Shown here: piece after piece, positions 35,046-42,842 of the stretch
Numbering within the stretch: the stretch's first letter is position 1
Layout: each line of letters begins with the position of its first letter
NCBI RefSeq assembly: GCF_014207355.1
Contig: NZ_JACHEF010000005.1
Location: 372,001 to 436,000, forward strand
DNA length: 64,000 nucleotides
Reading direction: 5' to 3'
From: Mesorhizobium sangaii
GTDB taxonomy: Bacteria; Pseudomonadota; Alphaproteobacteria; Rhizobiales; Rhizobiaceae
Position numbers and translations under genes: made by a program
Notes under the pieces: model-generated
Database searches by the model: none
Told to the model about the DNA's origin: nothing
The model's input: only the letters and a program-made list of their open reading frames with translations

Positions 35046-35711
35046 ATGTCACTCCGTATCGCAGACATCGCCCCCGACTTCACCGCCGAGACCACCGAAG
35101 GCACGATCAGCTTCCACGAATGGCTGGGCAAGGGCTGGGGCATCCTGTTCTCCCACCCCAAGGACTACACGCCCGTGTGCACGACCGAACTCGGCTATAT
35201 GGCGCGCCTCAAGCCCGAGTTCGACAAGCGCGGCGTCAAGGTGATCGGCCTCTCCGTCGACCCGGTCGAGAAGCACGCCGGCTGGGCCAAGGACATCGCC
35301 GAGACGCAAGGCATGGCGCCGAACTTCCCGATGATCGGCGACCCGACGCTCGCCATCTCGCAGCTCTACGACATGTTGCCGGCGTCGGCCGGCAACAGCG
35401 CCGACGGACGCACCGCCGCCGACAACCAGACGGTGCGCAATGTCTATGTCATCGGCCCGGACAAGAAGATTAAGCTGGTGATATCCTACCCGATGACGAC
35501 GGGCCGCAACTTCGACGAGGTGCTGCGCGTGATGGACTCCCTGCAACTGACTGCCAAGCACCGCCTGGCGACGCCGGTCAACTGGAAGCCAGGCGACGAC
35601 GTCATCATCGCGGGATCGGTGTCGAACGACGAAGCGAAGCAACTCTACCCGCAAGGTTGGAAGGAGCCGAAGCCCTACATCCGCATCGTGCCGCAGCCAG
35701 TCCTGACCTGA
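35046..35711 (+). CDS. 1-Cys peroxiredoxin (Prx6 type)
   Basis: 221 residues. Peroxidatic cysteine motif HPKDYTPVCTTELG (Cys45) with the catalytic Thr and Pro, and the Prx6-type C-terminal dimerisation region (MTTGRNFDEVLRVMDSLQLTAKHRLATPVNW). No second cysteine exists in the protein, so it is a 1-Cys enzyme that needs an external thiol to recycle. It reduces hydrogen peroxide and alkyl hydroperoxides. The ribosome site GGAAAGG lies eight bases before the ATG. It is divergent from the SARP regulator and upstream of a flavoprotein oxidoreductase, so control by that regulator is plausible. Confidence 0.93.
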   Translation: MSLRIADIAPDFTAETTEGTISFHEWLGKGWGILFSHPKDYTPVCTTELGYMARLKPEFDKRGVKVIGLSVDPVEKHAGWAKDIAETQGMAPNFPMIGDPTLAISQLYDMLPASAGNSADGRTAADNQTVRNVYVIGPDKKIKLVISYPMTTGRNFDEVLRVMDSLQLTAKHRLATPVNWKPGDDVIIAGSVSNDEAKQLYPQGWKEPKPYIRIVPQPVLT

Positions 35712-35827
35712 TATCGACCAGCCTACCTGGACTTGGACGGCCAACACTTTGGCGGCGAGGACAAGGGAAGTCCCGCCGCCACGACGGGAATGATCGATTA
35801 ACTGGGAAACATTGGTGGGGAACAAAG

Positions 35828-36970
35828 ATGAACACCGCAAGCAAACCGCGTATCGTCGTGCTGGGAGCTGGTTTCGGCGGCCTGGAACTGACGACGCTGC
35901 TTTCCGAAGCGATGGGCGACAGCATCGACGTGACGCTGATCGACCAGAGCGATTGCTTTGTATTCGGCTTTTCCAAGCTGGACGTGATGTTCGGCCTGAA
36001 GACGCCGCAGGCCGTGCGCCTCCCCTACAAAAACTACGCCAAGGCCGGCGTCAGGATGCTGAAGCGCACCATAACCTCGATCGACCCCGAAAGGCGCCGG
36101 GTGACCACCAATGACGGCGTGTTCGACGCCGACCACCTCGTCGTCGCGCTGGGGGCCGAATATGATTTCGACGCCACGCCAGGGCTTTCGGGAACCAACG
36201 AGTTCTACACCGTGGCCGGAGCGGAGCGGCTGCGCGACGTGCTGCCGACCTTCAGAAAAGGCAAGGCGATGGTCGCCGTCTGCGGGGCGCCCTACAAGTG
36301 CCCACCCGCGCCCAGCGAATGTGTGTTGATGCTGCACGACTATCTGGTCAGGCTGGGCGTGCGCGAGGCCTGCGAGATCGCCCTGGTGCTGCCGTTGGGC
36401 AGCCCGGTACCACCCTCGCCCGACACCTCGCGAGCGCTGCTGGTGGCCTTTGCCGAACGCGATATCAAGTTCGTCCCCGGCAGGCGCGTCGCCTCCGTCG
36501 ACAATGCCCGCAATGTGGCGGTGCTCGACGACGGCACGGAAATGCCGTTCGATCTCTTCCTCGGTGTTCCCAAGCATCAGGTGCCGCCGGTGGTGCTGGA
36601 AAGCGGCATGGCCGAGAACGGCTGGATCCCGGTCAATCCGCGTACGCTCGAAACAAGATACGAGAACGTCTATGCCGTCGGCGACGGCGCCAACACCGGC
36701 ACGCCCAAGGCCGGCGTGTTCGCCGAGGGTGCGGCGCGCGCCGTTGCTACCGGCCTCATCGCAAAACTGCGTCAGAGCGGCAGCGGCTCGCTCTATGACG
36801 GCTTCGGCACCTGCTATATCGAGTTCGGCGGCGGCCGCATCGGCAAGGTCGAGGTCGACTTCTTCTCAGGCCCAGCACCGACCGGCACCTACTACGAGCC
36901 CTCGGTGGCGCTGCGCGCTGACAAGGAGACTTTTGGATCGAGCCGCCGCTCGCGCTGGTTCGGCCTCTAA
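35828..36970 (+). CDS. FAD-dependent oxidoreductase, sulfide:quinone reductase-like
   Basis: 380 residues. Rossmann FAD motif IVVLGAGFGGLELTTLL and the second FAD motif YAVGDGANTGTPKAGVFAE. Redox cysteines: VCGAPYKCPPAPSE is the sequence seen around the catalytic Cys of SQR-type enzymes, and a further Cys lies in FGTCYIEFGGG. This places it in the SQR / FCSD-flavoprotein / type II NADH dehydrogenase superfamily. Sulfide oxidation is plausible but not certain. ATG follows GGGGAA by six bases. It lies downstream of the peroxiredoxin on the same strand and may share its regulation. Confidence 0.87.
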   Translation: MNTASKPRIVVLGAGFGGLELTTLLSEAMGDSIDVTLIDQSDCFVFGFSKLDVMFGLKTPQAVRLPYKNYAKAGVRMLKRTITSIDPERRRVTTNDGVFDADHLVVALGAEYDFDATPGLSGTNEFYTVAGAERLRDVLPTFRKGKAMVAVCGAPYKCPPAPSECVLMLHDYLVRLGVREACEIALVLPLGSPVPPSPDTSRALLVAFAERDIKFVPGRRVASVDNARNVAVLDDGTEMPFDLFLGVPKHQVPPVVLESGMAENGWIPVNPRTLETRYENVYAVGDGANTGTPKAGVFAEGAARAVATGLIAKLRQSGSGSLYDGFGTCYIEFGGGRIGKVEVDFFSGPAPTGTYYEPSVALRADKETFGSSRRSRWFGL

Positions 36971-37164
36971 GGCCAGAGGATGAAGAGCGCTTGGGGGCCG
37001 GATACCCTCCGGCGCGGTCATGATGCCCGAAGCGTGCAGGCGAGCCCCTACGCCGATTTCACCAAGCCTCCCGGCGATCACCTCATCGACCATGAGTGCG
37101 ATTTTGACTATCCTGTCGGCAATCACGATGGTCCACGAGGACGCCGCCACGGAGGGGTGCTGCA

Positions 37165-38823
37165 ATGGTTGGAGCTTCGGCCGGCTTGCCGCGCTATGCG
37201 GATGCCGTTCAGCGCTTTCGCATCGAGGATGAAGTCGCGCGCCTTCGCGGCGACCCCTCGACCGGCATCAATGCCTGCGTCGAATGCTGCGATCGCCACG
37301 CCGGGCAAAACCGGCTGGCGTTGCGCGCCATCTCCGCCAATGGCGAGCTGCGGGAATTCAGCTTCGATGATCTTCGCGACATGTCGGCGCGCGTCGGCAA
37401 TATGCTGAAGGTGGCCGGCGTCGGCCCAGGTGATGTCGTCGCCGGCATGCTGCCGCGCATCCCCGAACTGGTGGCGCTTATCCTCGGTACTTGGCGGATC
37501 GGCTCGGTCTACCAGCCGCTGTTCACCGCCTTTGGCCCGAAGGCCATCGAGCACCGGCTGAAGACCAGCGGTGCAAAACTCGTCGTCACCAACATGGCCA
37601 ATCGCGGCAAGCTCACCGAGGTGGAGGATTGCCCCCGCGTGGCGACCATCCTTGCCCCTGCCGAGACCTTGCCGGCGGGCGACATCGATTTCCGCGCTGC
37701 GTTGGAAGCCGCCTCGACGTCCTGCGAGCCGGTCATGCGCAAGGGCGACGACCTGTTCATGATGATGTCGACCTCGGGCACGACAGGCCTGCCCAAGGGC
37801 GTGCCGGTACCGCTGCGAGCGCTGCTGGCCTTCGGCGCCTATATGCGCGATGCGATCGGGCTCACGCCCGACGACGTCTTCTGGAACATCGCCGATCCGG
37901 GCTGGGCCTATGGCCTCTACTACGCCATCACCGGCCCCTTGCTGCTCGGCATCGCCACGACCTTCTACGAGGGCGCCTTCACCGCCAAAAGCACCTACGA
38001 CATAATCGAGCGCCTCGGCGTCACCAGCCTCGCGGGTTCGCCGACCGCCTTCCGCCTGCTGCTGGCCGAAGGCGCGGCGCCCGCCGCCCGCATCAAGGGT
38101 CGGCTGCGCGTCGTGAGCAGCGCCGGCGAGCCGCTCAACCCGGAAGTCATCCGCTGGTTCGACGCCCATCTTGGCGTACCGATCCATGACCATTACGGCC
38201 AGACCGAAAACGGCATGTTGGTCAACAACCATCACGGCCTGTCGCACCCGGTGCGCCCGGGCTCGGCCGGCTTTGCCATGCCGGGCTACCGCATCGTCGT
38301 GCTGGACGAGGCCGGCCAGGAGCTCGGCCCCAAGCAGCCCGGCATCCTCGCCGTCGACATCGCCAACTCGCCGCTGCGCTGGTTCGACGGTTATCACCAG
38401 GCGGAAACTCCGGCGATTTCGTGCGGCTATTACCGCAGCGGCGACACGGTCGAGTTCGAGCCGGACGGCTCGATCAGCTTCATCGGCCGCGCCGACGACG
38501 TCATCACCTCGTCGGGCTATCGCATCGGCCCGTTCGACGTCGAAAGCGCGCTCATCGAACACCCGGCGGTCAACGAGGCAGCGGTTGTCGGCGTGCCCGA
38601 CCCGCAGCGCACCGAGATCGTCAAGGCTTTCGTCATCCTGGCATCTTCGTTTCGCGGCAGCCCGGAACTGGCCGAGGAACTGGCGCAGCACGTCCGCAAG
38701 CGGCTCTCGGCCCACGCCTATCCGCGCGAAATCGACTTCGTTAGCGAATTGCCGAAGACGCCGAGCGGCAAGATCCAGCGCTTCTTGCTGAGGAAGGCGG
38801 AGGTGGAGAAGCGGAAGGGGTAA
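37165..38823 (+). CDS. Acyl-CoA synthetase, AMP-forming (acetate/medium-chain type)
   Basis: 552 residues. AMP-binding core MSTSGTTGLPKGVPVP, A5 region HDHYGQTENGM, hinge region YYRSGDTVEFEPDGSISFIGRADDVITSSGYRIGP and catalytic Lys in PKTPSGKIQR. The frame is complete and the length typical. It activates a carboxylic acid to its CoA thioester via an acyl-AMP; the substrate is likely a short or medium-chain acid. ATG 37165 follows GGAGGGG by seven bases. The 194 bases before it hold no gene I can support. It may be the third gene of the SARP-linked group. Confidence 0.88.
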   Translation: MVGASAGLPRYADAVQRFRIEDEVARLRGDPSTGINACVECCDRHAGQNRLALRAISANGELREFSFDDLRDMSARVGNMLKVAGVGPGDVVAGMLPRIPELVALILGTWRIGSVYQPLFTAFGPKAIEHRLKTSGAKLVVTNMANRGKLTEVEDCPRVATILAPAETLPAGDIDFRAALEAASTSCEPVMRKGDDLFMMMSTSGTTGLPKGVPVPLRALLAFGAYMRDAIGLTPDDVFWNIADPGWAYGLYYAITGPLLLGIATTFYEGAFTAKSTYDIIERLGVTSLAGSPTAFRLLLAEGAAPAARIKGRLRVVSSAGEPLNPEVIRWFDAHLGVPIHDHYGQTENGMLVNNHHGLSHPVRPGSAGFAMPGYRIVVLDEAGQELGPKQPGILAVDIANSPLRWFDGYHQAETPAISCGYYRSGDTVEFEPDGSISFIGRADDVITSSGYRIGPFDVESALIEHPAVNEAAVVGVPDPQRTEIVKAFVILASSFRGSPELAEELAQHVRKRLSAHAYPREIDFVSELPKTPSGKIQRFLLRKAEVEKRKG

Positions 38824-38896
38824 GGCGTGCCGCGCAATAGCCGCAAAGCTGCTTGATGGCTCCCAATCTGTCGATCGCCATAAGGGGGGCTATGTC

Positions 38897-39790
38897 ATGC
38901 GGTTGGTCTGGATGATCGTTTTCGCACTCGCGACCGGAGCGGCTTTCGCGGCCTCGCCGGAGGACGACTATATCGCCGCACGCGTTAAGGCGATTTCCGC
39001 TATCGCAGCGCTGGAAGGCGCGAACGAACCCGTGGAAACGCTCGATGCCGCCGGGACGAAAGCGCTGGCCGATCTCGAAAAGCGGCTTTCAGCCCTTCTC
39101 GGCCCCTTGGCGGTTTCAGGTTTTCCGGCAACCGGCACGATCAATCTCGAAAGCCTGAGCGATGCCGATATCGGGTTCGGCATGCTGGACGGGTTGCGCT
39201 ACACCAATGGCGACGACGGCCCGAGCCTGGTGGCAACGACGCGGGGGCTTCTCGCGCGCTGGCTCCAGTCCAAAGCCGCCGAGATGGACGCGAGCTTCAG
39301 ACTGCCCATAGGTATCGACGCGGCACTGAAGCTCGATGCCTTCTACACCCAGGCGATCAACAGCGATGCCGCGTTCACGGGGACGCTCGACTTTCCGCTG
39401 AAGAAGCCTGAAGGCGCCGACATCGCCTTTGCGCGGCTCGGCGGCTGGGCGCAGGACATAGGACCGAACCCCGACCAGCAGGTCATCGTCACGCTCGTCA
39501 GGGGCAACAGCGTCATGATCGCCTCGGCACCCGCGGCACCGCCTGTTCCAAAGATCGCGGCGTGCGACGCCTTGTGGGCCTCGGCGGACGCCGCCGCCCA
39601 GAAATTCCAGGAGGCCTACCAAGCCTCGGACCTCAAGGACCAAACGGCGTATGATGCCGCCAATGCCGCCTGGGAAAACGGTGACACCGACTATCGCGCC
39701 TGCATGGGCGAGCACCTGCCAAGCGAGCCGGTCTTCCCGGCGCTTCTCGCCCAGGCCCAGCAGCTTGCCGATCATATGGCCGGCAAGTAG
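38897..39790 (+). CDS. Exported protein of unknown function
   Basis: 297 residues with a signal peptide (MRLVWMIVFALATGAAFAA, cleaved after about residue 20). The mature part is rich in Ala/Asp with no recognised domain. A conserved-looking segment is SLSDADIGFGMLDGLRYTNGDDG followed by a predicted beta-rich region. The C-terminal DALWASADAAAQKFQEAYQAS and RACMGEHLP are helical and contain two Cys. An AAGGGGGG ribosome site lies upstream. Probably periplasmic. No neighbour suggests a role. Confidence 0.75.
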   Translation: MRLVWMIVFALATGAAFAASPEDDYIAARVKAISAIAALEGANEPVETLDAAGTKALADLEKRLSALLGPLAVSGFPATGTINLESLSDADIGFGMLDGLRYTNGDDGPSLVATTRGLLARWLQSKAAEMDASFRLPIGIDAALKLDAFYTQAINSDAAFTGTLDFPLKKPEGADIAFARLGGWAQDIGPNPDQQVIVTLVRGNSVMIASAPAAPPVPKIAACDALWASADAAAQKFQEAYQASDLKDQTAYDAANAAWENGDTDYRACMGEHLPSEPVFPALLAQAQQLADHMAGK

Positions 39791-39861
39791 GCCTGCCCCG
39801 GCGCGTAGGGGGCGCCGCGCTTCCTCAGCCCCGCCGGCCAAGGCAAGGCTCGGTTCGGACG

Positions 39862-40074
39862 CTACTCCTTGGCGCGATAGGCCTCCGGCACGACGAAGAC
39901 TTCGTCGGCACGGCCATAGCCGCCGTCGGCGACCTCCTCCACCAGCACCATCGTGTAGGGCCGGACGCCTTCGCCGAAAAAGTCGACGAACATTGCCGTG
40001 GTTCGATGGATGAGGTCTTCCTTCTGCGCCTTGGAGAGAGCCGCTTGCGGCATCTTGATGTTGGCGAATGGCAT
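39862..40074 (-). CDS. 4-oxalocrotonate tautomerase-family protein
   Basis: 70 residues, starting MPFANIKMPQAALSKAQKEDLI. Pro2 becomes the N-terminal catalytic proline, and the basic/helical pattern matches the small tautomerase family (hexameric, keto-enol isomerisation). The C-terminal part (EGVRPYTMVLVEEVADGGYGRADEVF) is slightly longer than 4-OT. It lies 3' of two SDR genes on the same strand, possibly in one transcription unit with them. The substrate is unknown. Confidence 0.85.
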   Translation of the reverse strand: MPFANIKMPQAALSKAQKEDLIHRTTAMFVDFFGEGVRPYTMVLVEEVADGGYGRADEVFVVPEAYRAKE

Positions 40075-40104
40075 GATCGTTTTCCTTGGTCTTTGAGGTT
40101 GGGT

Positions 40105-40998
40105 TCAGGCAGTCGGATGAAGCAGGTCGGCAAGGCCGATCCGTTCCATGAGTTGCGCGCGGACGCGATCGGCGACGCCATTGACGACCGCCGCACCATC
40201 GTCCGCGGGGTCGATGTGCACGCGCAGCGGACGCCTTCCGTGCGGCATCGCCACAAGGTCGACGATGGCCGCCGCGATATCAGCCGGGTCGGCATCCGCC
40301 GGCTCAAGTGCGGTCAGCCCCTTCAGCACCTGCTGATCGACGCCGGCGTATGGGCCAGACCAGTAGAGGGCGGTGCGTTCGACATCGGCAGGCGCTGCGG
40401 CATGGTGAAAATGCTCGGTGCCCTTGGTGAAAGCGCCCGGCACGACGATGGTCGTCTCGATGCCGAAGCGGGCAAGTTCCAGCGCATAGCTCTGCGCCAG
40501 CGCATCCATGCCGGCCTTGGCCGCGAAATAGGCCGCGAGGAAGGGCGGGGTGCCGCCGCGGGTGCTGCTCGAGCCGACCCAGATCATCTGGCCCCGGCCA
40601 AGAGAGCGCATATGTGGCAAGGCCGCACGGTTGACACGCTGCGTGCCGACGACGTTGACGTCATAGAGCTGAGCCAGCTGTTCGGGCGCGAAAGCCTCGG
40701 TCGGTCCGAACCCCATGTGCCCGGCATTGTGGATCAGCACGTCGAGCCGGCCGGCCTCGCTGACGATCAGCCGGACCGCCGCCTCGGCCGAGGCGTCCAA
40801 GGTCACATCGAGCGCAATGGGCTTGAGCGCCACGCCCTCGTCGCTCGCGAATTTTTCCATCTCGGTTGCCGCAGCACCGCCGCGCGCCGGCGGATCGCGC
40901 ATCGAGGCATAAACCTTGTGGCCCGCCCTTGCGAGCGCCCGCGCCGTCATCGCGCCGAAGCCGCTGGAAGCGCCTGTGATCAAGATTGTCTGCTGCAT
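40105..40998 (-). CDS. Short-chain dehydrogenase/reductase
   Basis: 297 residues. NAD(P) motif TILITGASSGFGAMTARAL, NAG motif LIHNAGHMGFG, catalytic Ser in WVGSSSTRGG and YxxxK as YFAAKAGMD. It is longer than classical SDRs (C-terminal extension with LYWSGPYAGVDQQVL). ATG 40998 has GAGGAGA upstream; the extension to 41094 is not needed. It follows a second SDR by 10 bases, and a LysR regulator is divergent, so a small LysR-controlled reductase operon is likely. The substrate is unknown. Confidence 0.88.
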   Translation of the reverse strand: MQQTILITGASSGFGAMTARALARAGHKVYASMRDPPARGGAAATEMEKFASDEGVALKPIALDVTLDASAEAAVRLIVSEAGRLDVLIHNAGHMGFGPTEAFAPEQLAQLYDVNVVGTQRVNRAALPHMRSLGRGQMIWVGSSSTRGGTPPFLAAYFAAKAGMDALAQSYALELARFGIETTIVVPGAFTKGTEHFHHAAAPADVERTALYWSGPYAGVDQQVLKGLTALEPADADPADIAAAIVDLVAMPHGRRPLRVHIDPADDGAAVVNGVADRVRAQLMERIGLADLLHPTA

Positions 40999-41008
40999 GA
41001 TTATCTCC

Positions 41009-41749
41009 TCAGACCACACCGCCATTGGCGCGGATGATTTGTCCGTTGACCCAACCGCTATCTGGCCCGGCCAGGAACGACACCAGCCCTGCAATGTCGT
41101 CGGGCTGGCCGAGGCGGCCGAGCGGGATCATTTTGCCGATGGCCTCGATTTGCGCCTGGCTCTTGCCGTCCGTGAACAGGGCGGTCTCGATCGGTCCGGG
41201 CGCCACGGCGTTGACTGTGACGCGGCGCGCGCCAAGTTCCTTGGCCAGGATGTGGGTCATCGCCTCGACGCCCGCCTTGGTGGCGGCGTAGACGCCGTAG
41301 CCCGGCTGGTAGAGGCCGACGACGCTGCTCGAGAAGTTGATGATGCGGCCACCATCGCGAAGCCGGCGCGCGCCTTCCCGCATGCCGCGGAACACACCAC
41401 CGAGATTGATCGCAAGCTGCATGTCGAACGAGGCGTCATCGGTCTGCGCGATCGGCGAAAGCTTCATGATGCCGGCATTGTTGACGAGGATGTCGACGCC
41501 ACCGAATGCCTTCTCGCCGGCATCGAAAAGCATGGCGAGGCCGGCCGGATCGGCGATATCGGCCTGCACGGCAATGGCCTTGCCGCCGCCGGTTTCGATC
41601 GCCCGGACAAGGTCTTCGGCCTCAGCGCGTCCCCGTGCGTAGTTGACGACGACGGCCACGCCGTCGCGGGCGAGCCGACGCGCGATGGCGGCGCCGATGC
41701 CCTTGGAGGCGCCGGTCACGATCGCCGTTCTGGTTTGAGTATCTGTCAT
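41009..41749 (-). CDS. Short-chain dehydrogenase/reductase
   Basis: 246 residues, classical SDR. Motifs: TAIVTGASKGIGAAIARRL, NNAGIMKLS, FSSSVVGLYQPGYGVYAATKAG (Ser and Tyr-x3-Lys) and VNAVAPGPIETALFT. ATG 41749 is supported by GGAG upstream; the extension to 41791 is unsupported. First gene of the SDR-SDR(-tautomerase) unit. The FabG-like sequence suggests NADPH-dependent reduction of a ketone. Divergent from the LysR gene, with 104 bases between starts. Confidence 0.9.
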   Translation of the reverse strand: MTDTQTRTAIVTGASKGIGAAIARRLARDGVAVVVNYARGRAEAEDLVRAIETGGGKAIAVQADIADPAGLAMLFDAGEKAFGGVDILVNNAGIMKLSPIAQTDDASFDMQLAINLGGVFRGMREGARRLRDGGRIINFSSSVVGLYQPGYGVYAATKAGVEAMTHILAKELGARRVTVNAVAPGPIETALFTDGKSQAQIEAIGKMIPLGRLGQPDDIAGLVSFLAGPDSGWVNGQIIRANGGVV

Positions 41750-41853
41750 GGACAGTGATCTCCGCTGGTTGGTGAAATGAATATAGGCCAAGCACCATTC
41801 CGGATAATCAGCCGTCTCTTGACATCACTATTCGGAAACTGCGAACAAAGAGA

Positions 41854-42747
41854 ATGGACCGTCTAGACACCATGCGGCTCTTCGTTCGCATTCTGGAGCG
41901 GCGCAGCTTCACCGCCGCCGCGGCAGATCTCGGCCTCCCGCGCTCAACCGCGACGGAAGCGATCCGGCGGCTCGAAGAGCATCTCGGCGCGCGCCTGCTG
42001 GAGCGAACGACGCGGCAGGTCAACGCCACGCAGGATGGCGAAGCCTATTATCGGCGCTGCCTGTCCATCCTTGCCGAGATCGAGGATGCCGAGGCCGCCT
42101 TCCGCAATGCCGAGCCCTACGGGCTGCTGCGCATCGACGCCAGCACGCTGCTCACCCGCACATTCCTGTTGCCGCGACTGCCCGAGTTTCTCGCCCGCTA
42201 TTCTCGCATCGACTTGCAGATCGGCCAGAGCGACCGGCTGGTCGATCTCGTGCGCGAGGGGGTCGACTGCGTGATACGCGTCGGCGAACCGCCCGACAGC
42301 GGCATGATCATGCGGCGCCTGGCGATGATCCGCGAGATCACCTGCGCCAGTCCCGCTTATCTCGAACGCCACGGCATGCCGATCTCCCCCGATGCATTGG
42401 ATGGTCACCAGGCAGTGGGTTTCGTCTCGTCGCGCACCGGCGAGACCCTGCCCTTCGAATTCACCGTGGCCGGCAAGACCCGCGAGATCCGGTTGCCGGG
42501 CCGCGTTGCGGCCAACAATTCAGACACCGCCGCCGATCTGGCACGGCTTGGGCTTGGCCTCATCCAGGCGCCACGCTATCGCTTCGAGAAGGACCTTGCC
42601 GATGGGACGCTCGTCGAAGTGCTGGCCGACTACCCGCCCTCGCCGACGCCACTATCAGCGCTATACCCGCAGAATAGGCAGCTCTCGCCGCGGCTTCGCG
42701 TCTTCCTCGACTGGGCATCGCGCATCTTCGCAAAGGCGAACCTCTAG
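41854..42747 (+). CDS. LysR-family transcriptional regulator
   Basis: 297 residues. N-terminal winged helix (RLDTMRLFVRILERRSFTAA, then LGLPRSTATEAIRRLEEHLGARLLERTTR) and a C-terminal substrate-binding domain (about 90-297). Its gene is divergent from the two-SDR operon, the usual geometry for a LysR activator/repressor of that operon; no clear T-N11-A box stands out in the 104-base interval. The inducer is unknown. Confidence 0.92.
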   Translation: MDRLDTMRLFVRILERRSFTAAAADLGLPRSTATEAIRRLEEHLGARLLERTTRQVNATQDGEAYYRRCLSILAEIEDAEAAFRNAEPYGLLRIDASTLLTRTFLLPRLPEFLARYSRIDLQIGQSDRLVDLVREGVDCVIRVGEPPDSGMIMRRLAMIREITCASPAYLERHGMPISPDALDGHQAVGFVSSRTGETLPFEFTVAGKTREIRLPGRVAANNSDTAADLARLGLGLIQAPRYRFEKDLADGTLVEVLADYPPSPTPLSALYPQNRQLSPRLRVFLDWASRIFAKANL

Positions 42748-42842
42748 CCTTTAGCGGCCGGCAATTCAGCCTGCGAGCCGAAATGCCGGCATAGGCACGA
42801 TGCTGAAACTTCAGGCTGGCTTGGAAGGTTAAATTTAAGCGT

